The translations under genes were made by a program, and so were the position numbers. Shown in pieces: positions 52,901 through 59,721 of a stretch of DNA of 64,000 nucleotides. The stretch comes from Planctomycetota bacterium (GTDB lineage Bacteria > Planctomycetota > UBA1135 > UBA2386), in contig JADLFX010000004.1 of the NCBI GenBank assembly GCA_020849665.1, forward strand, positions 1-64,000, in the 5' to 3' direction. The notes beneath the pieces are model-generated. The model had not been told where the DNA came from and ran no database searches. It saw nothing but the letters and a program-made list of their open reading frames with translations. Position 1 is the stretch's first letter. Each line of letters starts with the position of its first letter.

Positions 52901-53529
52901 CCCTCCAGCCGCTGCGCCAGCACGCGGTCGTCGCCGCGCCGCTCCAGCCGCCGCGCGAGCCGGCCCAGCGGGCCACCGCCCTCGCGCGCCGCGAGCCGGC
53001 GCAGCAGGGCCGCGGTCTCGCGCAGCAGCGCGGCGCGCAGGGCGATCGGCTGGGTCTCCTCGTCGTTGACCAGGACGGCGTAGCGCTCGCGCGCCTCCTC
53101 CAGCAGGGTCGGGTCGATCGGCACCCGCGCGCAGCGCTGGTCGAGTTCCAGGACGAGGCCGTTGGCCTCGGCGGCCATGCCGTTCACCCGGCAGCGGGCC
53201 AGCAGCTCGGCCAGGTCGAAGAGCGCCGCGGGGTCCTCCCCGGCCCACTGCAGCAGCGCGCGCCGCTCCAGGTCCATGCCCGAGCGGCGCGCCGCGCCCA
53301 CCGCCTCGCGCAGCGCCGCCTCGGCGTCGCGCCGGCCGGCCATGCGCTCCAGGAACTCCAGCTCCTGCCGGTCGACCTCTCCGCCCAGGACCGGGTCCGC
53401 GGCGAGGTCCTCGCGCGCGGCGCGCAGGGCCCGGGCGTGCGCCAGCGGCTCGCGGTCCAGGTCGAGGACCAGCGTGCGCAGCGCCGCCAGGGCCTCTGGG
53501 TTCGCGGCGGACTCGGCGGCGGGTTGCAC
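49897..53529 (-). CDS. Giant membrane protein with voltage-sensor-like domain
   Basis: A 1210-residue protein from GTG at 53529; no in-frame ATG precedes residue 63 and no clear ribosome site is seen. Residues about 215-335 are a four-helix bundle like the S1-S4 voltage sensor of ion channels: S2 carries ICLLFIAEFCFKLSL, S3 is NALVDLLPAIPAAL, and S4 has Arg at three-residue steps (RLLRLLRIAWFARYVQALR). A potassium filter or pore loop (TVGYG or a sodium-type filter) is not seen after S4. Two more spans lie near residues 548-600 (LLFFGLLFMLV, VVLGAVCLVLLLLG) and one near 890 (LLLPVLVWWWALRG). Long charged helical regions fill the rest. It may be a voltage- or stress-sensing membrane protein without a pore. 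Confidence 0.75.
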   Translation of the reverse strand: MQPAAESAANPEALAALRTLVLDLDREPLAHARALRAAREDLAADPVLGGEVDRQELEFLERMAGRRDAEAALREAVGAARRSGMDLERRALLQWAGEDPAALFDLAELLARCRVNGMAAEANGLVLELDQRCARVPIDPTLLEEARERYAVLVNDEETQPIALRAALLRETAALLRRLAAREGGGPLGRLARRLERRGDDRVLAQRLEGLLGRRGVVALETTSLLLLVGVLVLLAVEATVALTPRQAAILRWTDASICLLFIAEFCFKLSLAPHRASWFARNALVDLLPAIPAALLFVEIPLAGAEDAAAVRLLRLLRIAWFARYVQALRPALSLVRFTVFLLRGMDGVVRRFAPLLNRSLLFFAAEERSEREPLAAHQKLLFQALRREHRLLEEAPRAGVHQEVLARAQGLVARLRAAPVPRRRSHSAVLQREIPVEQAIAQLHDLAPEELVLFLSRRDLLAIDRVARVLNAVPVRWLPLVRRLAGTRRATSPERRVAELGRRVAQELERWRARWLFLADLHGIVTGPQILDRIGSAMVAASKRPAVRLLFFGLLFMLVRALLGEDSAFGEFLKRFVATPLVVLGAVCLVLLLLGRWLRALAGEATESLKRTSEAHFLNLLDLVKLRHEGADLEFLSARVFGDAPAGTEPRAWLQRAVREVRDGVLDPRLDAPPEWRAEAHRVAMLYLHFLDGGVLHESDIKTTEQLLANLSLENVRREHLRMTRGARRRLRSLSLREGSVLRGPYLWFQFITESIALETAKLLLDYNRHCLSLRQRVHATPERAAAFAAWQERRRAQAFGRTGPQASTPWDEGVYVTTEFHALDFLNDDPAREARIRANYGDEIAALLRADRQRMVREIFGMRPYDRLPRSQRSLNLYALYMARLSNGRVLLLPVLVWWWALRGLGRLVRKVVDIARELMAKELATRRELSGRASFAVARRKIARMKAPGALELVRLRVAFDPAYCGVPASWSRGEGQREPVELERDLAFLEASEPVRAECRAAARANRRLVERWHQIARELPPMDAGEDAVARSFGEQAVTVAHMTDRMGLRTLFHAEERMAEILWRYADPDLRVTAPWVLRVADRWARGGIEPVDQWLTRTGLMRTVTAHARRNLRCAYLARRDGVRELVDAWLALPDKRAPRQHALQLAGRFHAECQEVVRELTAVRAVHSLALLDLRNYHDLVFRLGAYAEDGEDPRAAAALP

Positions 53530-53626
53530 GGGCGCGCGCGATGGAAGCCCGCTGCCCGCCCGGGATCAACCGCGATCGCACGCCGCGCCCCGGGCGCTCA
53601 GCCGCGGCCCGGTCGCGGCGGCGGCC

Positions 53627-54526
53627 TCACTTGGGCACCGCGTACTCGGACGGGTCCAGGACCACCTCGCCCAGGTACGAGAACACCACCTTGCTGGCCA
53701 TGTGCTGCGCGCCGGCCGTGTCGATCTCCAGGCGCTCGATCACGCCGCTGGACTCGCGCACCAGCAGGACGGCCGAGCGCAGCCGGCCGTCGCGGATCCC
53801 CACGATGCCCTCTGCCTGCACCCGCACCAGCCCGTCGCCCTCGCGCCCGATCACCGTGACCGTGCAGGTCTTGGGGAGCATGCCCAGGAGCCATTCCAGG
53901 TCGAAGTAGCCGACGTCCATGGCGCCGCCGAGCTGCTTGTTCAGCAAGGGCGCATCGGCGAGCGGCATCTTGAGCACCTGCTCCGGCAGCATGCCCGACT
54001 GCAGCCACAGTGTGGTGCCGTCGCATCCGGCGCGGAACGCGCCGAAGCGCGAGCGCGTCTCCACCAGGAAGCGGTGCCCCGGCCGCAGCGTGACGTCGAG
54101 GCGGCGCGGGATCATGGGCGCCACGCTCTCGTCGCGCAGTTGCATGTTCACCTCGTAGCGCCGGTCCACCTGCATCTGATGCGCGCTCATGGCGCGCGCC
54201 ATGAGCGCGTCCACGCGCGGCACCGGGCGGTAGAGGAACACCAGGTACGAGGCCACCAGGGCGCCGAGGACCAGCAGTCCGGCCGCGGCGGCGAACGGAT
54301 GCCGCAACGGAGAGAAGCGCCCGCCGAGGCCTGGCCCGCCGATGCCGGCGAGGACCCGCCCGACCCGCGCCTCGCGCGCATCGGGGTCCTGGCTGTAGAG
54401 CGCGCGCAGCATGCCGTGGACGAACCGCTGGCGCATCACCTCGGACTTCTGGTCGGGCGTGACCGGCTCGGGGGCGGACGCTCCGTCGAGCGTCTCGTCG
54501 GGGAACTCGAGGTCGTCCCCGGTCAT
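53627..54526 (-). CDS. Putative anti-sigma or membrane regulator paired with the ECF sigma factor
   Basis: A 299-residue protein from ATG at 54526, which overlaps the sigma stop (ATGA). An N-terminal helix region (residues 1-75, PDQKSEVMRQRFVHGMLRAL) is followed by one membrane span at about 82-100 (AAAAGLLVLGALVASYLVFL). The C-terminal 195 residues are a beta-rich exported domain resembling the LolA/outer-membrane lipoprotein carrier or RseB-like fold (LDVTLRPGHRFLVETRSRFG, DVGYFDLEWLLGMLP). The position and topology (cytoplasmic tip, one span, periplasmic sensor) fit an anti-sigma factor. No zinc motif (HxxxCxxC) is present, so this is inference. Confidence 0.68.
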   Translation of the reverse strand: MTGDDLEFPDETLDGASAPEPVTPDQKSEVMRQRFVHGMLRALYSQDPDAREARVGRVLAGIGGPGLGGRFSPLRHPFAAAAGLLVLGALVASYLVFLYRPVPRVDALMARAMSAHQMQVDRRYEVNMQLRDESVAPMIPRRLDVTLRPGHRFLVETRSRFGAFRAGCDGTTLWLQSGMLPEQVLKMPLADAPLLNKQLGGAMDVGYFDLEWLLGMLPKTCTVTVIGREGDGLVRVQAEGIVGIRDGRLRSAVLLVRESSGVIERLEIDTAGAQHMASKVVFSYLGEVVLDPSEYAVPK

Positions 54527-55104
54527 GACGGGGCTCCGCTGGCCACCGCCCGGGCCTCCATGCAGCGCAGCAGCGCGGCGCGTCCCCGTTGCAGGTGCTT
54601 CTTCACCGCCTCGAAGCCGGTCCCGGTCCGGGTGGCGATCTCCTTGCACTGCAGTCCGTGCTCGTAGTGCATGCGGATCGCGTCGCGCTGCACCGCATTG
54701 AGCTTCTCCAGGCACACCCGCAGGTGGTCCAGCTTCTCGTCGAAGGTGTCGCCCTTGAGGGTCTGCAGCTTGCAGAACGCCTCCTCCATGACGTGCATGG
54801 ACTCCTCGTCGCAGAACCACACCTTCGAGCGCCCCATCTTGCGGCGGTGGTTCAGGAGCAGCTTGGCGGCGATGCCGCGCACCCAGGGTCCGAACGGGAG
54901 CTGGCGGTCGTAGCGGTCCAGGATCCGCCACGCCGTGAGGAACGCCTCCTGCAGCAGATCCTCGACCGTGGCCGGATCACGCACGTGACACAGGAGATAC
55001 GCCCGCACCATGTCGGCGTTCTCGCGCACGAGGATCTCGAACAGGTCGCGGGGCTCCACGTCGCCGATTGTCGCCGCAAGGCCCGTGGGGACGCCATCCT
55101 GCAC
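54523..55104 (-). CDS. ECF-type RNA polymerase sigma factor
   Basis: A 193-residue sigma-70 family protein. Starts available are GTG at 55104 and GTG at 55059; the longer is given. Region 2 is seen as VRAYLLCHVRDPATVEDLLQ followed by EAFLTAWRILDRYDRQLPFG and WVRGIAAKLLLNHRRKM; region 4 as LEKLNAVQRDAIRMHYEHGL and CKEIATRTGTGFEAVKKHLQ followed by RGRAALLRCM. The full match of region 4 is good. It overlaps its probable anti-sigma partner by 4 bases. Target genes are not apparent, though the pair probably controls its own operon. Confidence 0.9.
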   Translation of the reverse strand: MQDGVPTGLAATIGDVEPRDLFEILVRENADMVRAYLLCHVRDPATVEDLLQEAFLTAWRILDRYDRQLPFGPWVRGIAAKLLLNHRRKMGRSKVWFCDEESMHVMEEAFCKLQTLKGDTFDEKLDHLRVCLEKLNAVQRDAIRMHYEHGLQCKEIATRTGTGFEAVKKHLQRGRAALLRCMEARAVASGAPS

Positions 55105-55215
55105 GCGCCCGCGTGCGGGCCGCGCCCCGCCCGGCGATGGTCCCTTGCCACCGGGCTGCCGGTCCGCGGGCCCGCGCCACGCCGCCCCCTGCCCCGCCGT
55201 GGCGGCGGGCCGGCC

Positions 55216-55437
55216 TCAGGACTCCGGCCGGCCCGGGCGCGGCCCCTCCGGGGCGCGCGCCCCGAAGAGCACCAGCACCAGGAACCCCGCGATCAGCATC
55301 GTGACCCCGAGCGCCATGATCTCGTTCAGGCTCAGCATGCCCGTGTGGGTCTTCGGGTCGCCCAGCGTGGCGAGCGTGATCATGCCGGCTCCGCCGGCCA
55401 GGAGGAGCACGGAGAGGACACGGGCGAGGAGGAGCAT
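55216..55437 (-). CDS. Small membrane protein, two spans
   Basis: A 73-residue protein from ATG at 55437 (GGAGG lies about 8 bases upstream in the antisense of CCTCC near 55445). Two hydrophobic segments (LLLARVLSVLLLAGGAGMI and LGVTMLIAGFLVLVLFG) flank a short loop with DPKTHTGMLSLNEIM. The Arg-rich end PEGPRPGRPES is likely cytoplasmic. I know no named family. It stands alone between the sigma gene and the phosphatase gene. Confidence 0.5.
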   Translation of the reverse strand: MLLLARVLSVLLLAGGAGMITLATLGDPKTHTGMLSLNEIMALGVTMLIAGFLVLVLFGARAPEGPRPGRPES

Positions 55438-55720
55438 GGGCGCGTCGGGGGGCGGGGGCGCGCGGTCCGGACATGGCCGGGCAGCTGCGTCGCGCTGCTG
55501 GTCTACACGCCGGCCGGGGTACGCGTCCATGCGCTCCCTCGTTCCTGTGCGCTCCGCGGCACTGGGCCGGGCGCGCCCGGGCACGCTCGTTCGCGAGATC
55601 TTCACCCCCCGCCGCCGCGTCCCTCCACGGGACCAGGCTGGCATCCCGCGTCTGGCGGCGGGCAAGGTGCCGGCCGCGCCCCATCCCTGGAATCCCCTGC
55701 CAAGACACGAGAGATCCACG

Positions 55721-57703
55721 ATGACCGGGAACGAAGCGACCCCCCTCCGGGACGAGAATCCCGACGGTTCCAATCCCACGAGCAACCCCCACCTCGGCGA
55801 CCTGATCGGGCGGAACTTGAGTCGACGCAGCCTGATGGGCGGCGCACTCGCCGCCGCTGCCGCCACGTTCCTGGGCGGCGGCGCACTCGCAGCCCGCGCC
55901 GGTGCCGCGCAACCGGGACGAAGCGGCACTCCCCGCGACGGTGACGGCAGCCTGCTCGGCTTCACCGAGGTACCGGCCAGCGACTTGGACGCGCTGGTCG
56001 TACCGACCGGCTACGCGGCCAGCATCTTGATCCCTTGGGGCACGCCCCTGTTCCGCAACGCGCCCGCGTTCCAGGAGGACGCATCGAACACGGCGTCCGA
56101 CCAGGAGCAGCAGGTCGGCTTCAACCACGACGGCATGCACTTCTTCCCACTGTCCAAGGGCCATGAAGGCAATCGCCGCGGCCTGCTGGTCGTGAACCAC
56201 GAGTACACCGACGCCAGCCAGATCTACAGCGCCGCCGCGGGCGCGACGATCACGCCGGATGCCGCGGGCCGGGAGAAGGTCGCCAAGGCCCTCGCGGGCC
56301 ACGGTGTCACGGTCGTGGAGATCGAGATGGGTCGGGACGGCGGCTGGGAGCACAAGGCGGACTCGCGCTACAACCGTCGCGTCACCGGGACGACGCCGAT
56401 GCGCTTCTCCGGCCCCGTGCGGCCGGACCATCCGCTGCTGCGATCCGCGATCACCCCCGACCCCAGGGGAACGCTCAACAACTGCGCGCATGGCTTCACC
56501 CCCTGGGGCACCTACCTCGCCTGCGAGGAGAACTGGAACGGCTACTTCGGCACCGCCGACACCAACTGGACCCCGACCGCCCTGGAGAGCCGCTACGGCG
56601 TGACCCGTGGTGGCTTCGGCTACAACTGGCACGTGGCCGAGCCGCGCTTCGACCTCGCGGTCAATCGGAACGAGGTGAACCACTTCGGCTGGATCGTGGA
56701 GATCGATCCCTTCGACGCGCGTTCCGCGCCGGTCAAGCGCACCGCCCTGGGCCGCATCAAACACGAGGGCGCCACCGTCACCGAGTCGCGCGGCCGCGTC
56801 GTGGTCTACAGCGGCGACGACGAGAACGGCGACTACCTCTACAAGTTCGTCGGGAACCGTTCGTGGCGGCGGCTGCGCGCACGTGGCCTCAGCCCTCTGG
56901 ACCATGGCACGCTCTACGTCGCGAAGTTCGCTGCGGACGGCACCGGCACGTGGCTGCCGCTGGTGCACGGGGAGGGCCCGCTGACCGCGGCCAACGGCTG
57001 GATCGACCCGGCCGACGTGCTGATCCGCACCCGCATGGCCGCGGACGCCGTGGGTGCGACGCGCCTGCACAGGCCCGAGTGGGTGGCCGTGCACCCACGC
57101 ACCAAGGAGGTGTACGTCACGCTCACCAACGGCACCGGCAACACCAGCGCGGTCAACGGCAATCGCGATCCGAACCCCTACGGACACATCGTGCGGTTCC
57201 GCGAGGACCGCGGCGACCACTGCGCCCAGTCCTTCCAGTGGGACGTGTTCGTGCTGGCCGGGGACTCCCAGTACGACCCCAGGGTGCCCGCTACGCAGCC
57301 GGTGTTCGGCTCCCCCGACGGCATCTGGGTCGACCCGGACGGCCGCCTGTGGATCCAGACCGACATCTCGAACTCGTCGCAGAACCGGGCTGACCGCGGC
57401 TACGACCGGATCAAGAACAACGCGATGCTGGCCGCGGACCCGCGCACCGGCGAGGTACGCCGCTTCCTGACCGGTCCGCGCGGGTGCGAGATCACCGGCG
57501 TGATCACGACGCCCGATCAGCGGACGATGTTCGTCAACGTCCAGCACCCGGGTGAGTCGACGACGTTCTGGGACAACCAGTTCGGCAGGCCCACGCCAGC
57601 GAACCCCGCCTCGGTCAGCTCGTGGCCGTATGGCGGCGGGCGCCGCCCGCGCCCGGCCACCGTGGTGATCCGCAAGCTCGACGGCGGCAGGATCGGCACC
57701 TGA
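55721..57703 (+). CDS. PhoX-family phosphatase (DUF839)
   Basis: A 660-residue Tat-exported protein from ATG at 55721. The signal has SRRSLMGGALAAAAATFLGG at residues 34-53 with the RR motif. The body matches PF05787/PhoX-type proteins, monomeric Ca/Fe-dependent alkaline phosphatases: VGFNHDGMHFFPL, LLVVNHEYTDAS, NNCAHGFTPWGTYLACEENW (the central metal-binding Cys-Glu-Glu block), GWIVEIDPFDARS, EGATVTESRGRVVVYSGDDE and DGIWVDPDGRLWIQTDIS. It should release phosphate from organic esters in the periplasm. The gene is alone with a hairpin after it. No Pho box was seen upstream. Confidence 0.88.
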   Translation: MTGNEATPLRDENPDGSNPTSNPHLGDLIGRNLSRRSLMGGALAAAAATFLGGGALAARAGAAQPGRSGTPRDGDGSLLGFTEVPASDLDALVVPTGYAASILIPWGTPLFRNAPAFQEDASNTASDQEQQVGFNHDGMHFFPLSKGHEGNRRGLLVVNHEYTDASQIYSAAAGATITPDAAGREKVAKALAGHGVTVVEIEMGRDGGWEHKADSRYNRRVTGTTPMRFSGPVRPDHPLLRSAITPDPRGTLNNCAHGFTPWGTYLACEENWNGYFGTADTNWTPTALESRYGVTRGGFGYNWHVAEPRFDLAVNRNEVNHFGWIVEIDPFDARSAPVKRTALGRIKHEGATVTESRGRVVVYSGDDENGDYLYKFVGNRSWRRLRARGLSPLDHGTLYVAKFAADGTGTWLPLVHGEGPLTAANGWIDPADVLIRTRMAADAVGATRLHRPEWVAVHPRTKEVYVTLTNGTGNTSAVNGNRDPNPYGHIVRFREDRGDHCAQSFQWDVFVLAGDSQYDPRVPATQPVFGSPDGIWVDPDGRLWIQTDISNSSQNRADRGYDRIKNNAMLAADPRTGEVRRFLTGPRGCEITGVITTPDQRTMFVNVQHPGESTTFWDNQFGRPTPANPASVSSWPYGGGRRPRPATVVIRKLDGGRIGT

Positions 57704-57709
57704 GAAGCG

Positions 57710-57737
57710 CCGGCATCCGCGTGCTGCGGGGAGCCGG
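57710..57737. terminator. Imperfect hairpin between convergent genes
   Basis: CCGGC (57710) and CCGC (57717) pair with GCGG (57725) and GCCGG (57733) around GTGCT, with internal mismatches. It lies between the PhoX stop at 57703 and the minus-strand stop at 57749. No T-run. Weak evidence. Confidence 0.35.
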
Positions 57738-57748
57738 GACTCGCCGGG

Positions 57749-58891
57749 TCAGCGCCACTGTGGGCGGATGCGCACTCCGTGCACGCCCGCCCGCACCTCC
57801 CACCACTCGCTCGCGCGTGCCGTGGGCTCGCCCTCGGCGTCACGACCGCGGACCCTGAGCCGCAGGACGGCGCCGGGGGCGGCAAAGGCGAACCACGCCC
57901 CGTCGGCATACACGGGGACGTGTGCGTTGGGCGCTCCCTCCGCGGCCTCGACGAACCAGCGCGTGGCGATGCCGTCCAGGATCTCGCCCAGCGGCAGGTC
58001 CAGCGTGCCGGAGGCGAACGAGGCCGAAGGCACGGCGTGCACGGTGATCGCCGCGTCGGCGATCTCGCGGGCGCGTACGGCCACCACGCCGTGGCCCGAG
58101 CGCGTGCACTCGCGCCACTCCAGGCCCACCGCCTCCCACCGCCCGGGCAGCAGGTCGGTGAAGCGCGCGATCCCGGCCGCGTCGGTCCAACCCGTGACCA
58201 TGGCGGCCGGCGCGCCGGCCGCGGCGGGGCCGGCCTCGCCGCCAGACGATTCCGGAGCGCCGCCGGCGTAGCTCAACCCGACGAGGTGGCCCGCGCGGCG
58301 ACGTCCCTCCTGGTCCTGCACCGTGAGGTGCAGGCTGCCGGCGAGGCGCAGGATGGCCTGCAAACGGAGGCGCCCTTGCGAGGTCAGCTGCAGCATCTCC
58401 CGGTGGCCGAGCTCGCTGCGGAACGTGGTCCAGCCGGGACAAGAGACCTCCACGCTGGAGACGCCCAGGACCCTCGGCAGCGCGACCAGGGCCTCGCCCG
58501 AGGCGTCGCTCACCGCGTGGCTCTCGCCTGCCTCCAGGTCGCGCCCGAGCCATCGGACCCGGCAGCGGGCGCCCTGGAGGGGCAGGGACGGATCCCCGAG
58601 CACCGCGAGCTGCACGTGGCAGCCGGCCTCGTCGAGCGGTGCAGGTTCATGGCCGCCAGCGAGCACCCGGCGCGTCGCGGGCGCCGATGCCGGAGAGCGG
58701 GCCGCGGGATCGCCCACGCGCGGGGGCGGCTCGCGCGTCGCATGCGGCTCCGCCACGTCCGCGAGGCGGGGCTCCGCCTCTATCGCATCCTCGGGCAGGA
58801 GTCCGAGCAGAGCCGCCGCGACCGCGGCGAGCACCACGGCGCCGGCGAACAGGGGTGCGGTACGGAACGGGCGGCTGGCGGCGGAGGTCAC
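57749..58891 (-). CDS. Membrane-anchored protein with carboxypeptidase-regulatory-like beta domains
   Basis: A 380-residue protein. I take GTG at 58891, directly before RPFRTAPLFAGAVVLAAVAA, one membrane span at residues 9-30; the open frame extends to 59005. Two or three Ig-like beta domains follow: RCRVRWLGRDLEAGESHAVS with DASGEALVALP, and LHLTVQDQEGRRRAGHLVGL with GWTDAAGIARFTDLLPGRWE, both close to the transthyretin-like/CarboxypepD_reg pattern ('D..G.a.l.....G'). The rest has similar strands. Such proteins are common in planctomycetes as cell-surface modules; no enzyme residues are seen. It is convergent with the phosphatase gene. Confidence 0.6.
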   Translation of the reverse strand: MTSAASRPFRTAPLFAGAVVLAAVAAALLGLLPEDAIEAEPRLADVAEPHATREPPPRVGDPAARSPASAPATRRVLAGGHEPAPLDEAGCHVQLAVLGDPSLPLQGARCRVRWLGRDLEAGESHAVSDASGEALVALPRVLGVSSVEVSCPGWTTFRSELGHREMLQLTSQGRLRLQAILRLAGSLHLTVQDQEGRRRAGHLVGLSYAGGAPESSGGEAGPAAAGAPAAMVTGWTDAAGIARFTDLLPGRWEAVGLEWRECTRSGHGVVAVRAREIADAAITVHAVPSASFASGTLDLPLGEILDGIATRWFVEAAEGAPNAHVPVYADGAWFAFAAPGAVLRLRVRGRDAEGEPTARASEWWEVRAGVHGVRIRPQWR

Positions 58892-59040
58892 GGTGCGGGA
58901 ACAGTCGGCGGACGGGATCGCGGCGGACGATGGCGCATCCCTCCGGAGCCGGCAAGGCCGCACCGGGATCCGTCCATGGCCGGCCGCGGTGGCGCGGCAT
59001 CGCACGCAGGCCCCCCCCGCGCGGCGCCGATCCCGCCGGC

Positions 59041-59658
59041 CTACGCCGGCCCTGGCTTGTGCGTGGCGATCCGGGCCAGCCGCGCCAGCGCGCGCGAGAG
59101 CATCATCCGCGAGTTGGCCTCGCTGACGCCCAGCCGGCTCGCGATCTCACGGTGGCCGAGCCCTTCGAAGTGCGCCCACTCGATCAGCCGCTGCTGTTCC
59201 GCCGGCAGCTGGCGCAGCGCCGCGACGAAGCGCTCGTGCTCTTCGCGGGCGACGGCCGAACGGCTCGGCGTGCGCGTGGTCCCCAGCGGCAGCTCGCCAC
59301 GCGAGTCGTCCAGCGTGGCGAGCGGCGTCTCGCGTTCCTGCCCGCGCCGCTCCGCAGCGAAGTAGCGCGCGCGCATCTGGATCTTGTGCAGCGCGGCCTG
59401 ATAGAGCCATTGGCGGAACTCCGCCTCGCCGCGATACGTGAACGCACCGCGCTGGACGCCCTCGAGCACCTCGCGGCAGACGGACTGGACCATGTCCTCC
59501 GGCGCCTCCCTGAGCTGCAATGCGTCCCCGGCGTGGCGGGCGACGTAGGCGTGCAGGTCGCCCAGGTACCGTTCGAGCAGGGCGTGGACCGCGCCGGGGT
59601 CGCCGCTGCTCAGCAGGCCCACCAGCCGGTCGACGGCTCGTTCCGGATTCTCGCCCAT
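59041..59658 (-). CDS. ECF-type RNA polymerase sigma factor (kinase-linked)
   Basis: A 205-residue sigma factor from ATG at 59658 to TAG at 59041. Region 2: YLGDLHAYVARHAGDALQLR with EAPEDMVQSVCREVLEGVQR, then FRQWLYQAALHKIQMRARYF. Region 4: LRQLPAEQQRLIEWAHFEGL with GHREIASRLGVSEANSRMML and SRALARLARIA. The region 2 form (DMVQSVC) resembles the ECF groups found beside kinases in Planctomycetota. It is head to head with the kinase gene at 59722 (63-base spacer) and probably drives both. Confidence 0.9.
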   Translation of the reverse strand: MGENPERAVDRLVGLLSSGDPGAVHALLERYLGDLHAYVARHAGDALQLREAPEDMVQSVCREVLEGVQRGAFTYRGEAEFRQWLYQAALHKIQMRARYFAAERRGQERETPLATLDDSRGELPLGTTRTPSRSAVAREEHERFVAALRQLPAEQQRLIEWAHFEGLGHREIASRLGVSEANSRMMLSRALARLARIATHKPGPA

Positions 59659-59721
59659 GGCGCGGGAATGGTAGCCGCCGCCGCACGGGGTGGTTTCCCG
59701 GTCTACGATCGTGGCGCACCC

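Noticed and set aside
49897-53529. Voltage-gated ion channel
   Set aside because: S1-S4-like helices are present, but no pore helix or selectivity filter follows, so channel function is not supported.
49969-53859. 1296-residue plus-strand open frame opposite the voltage-sensor-like gene
   Set aside because: Gln, His, Arg and Ala-rich antisense product with no hydrophobic segments; the minus-strand frame shows real membrane helices.
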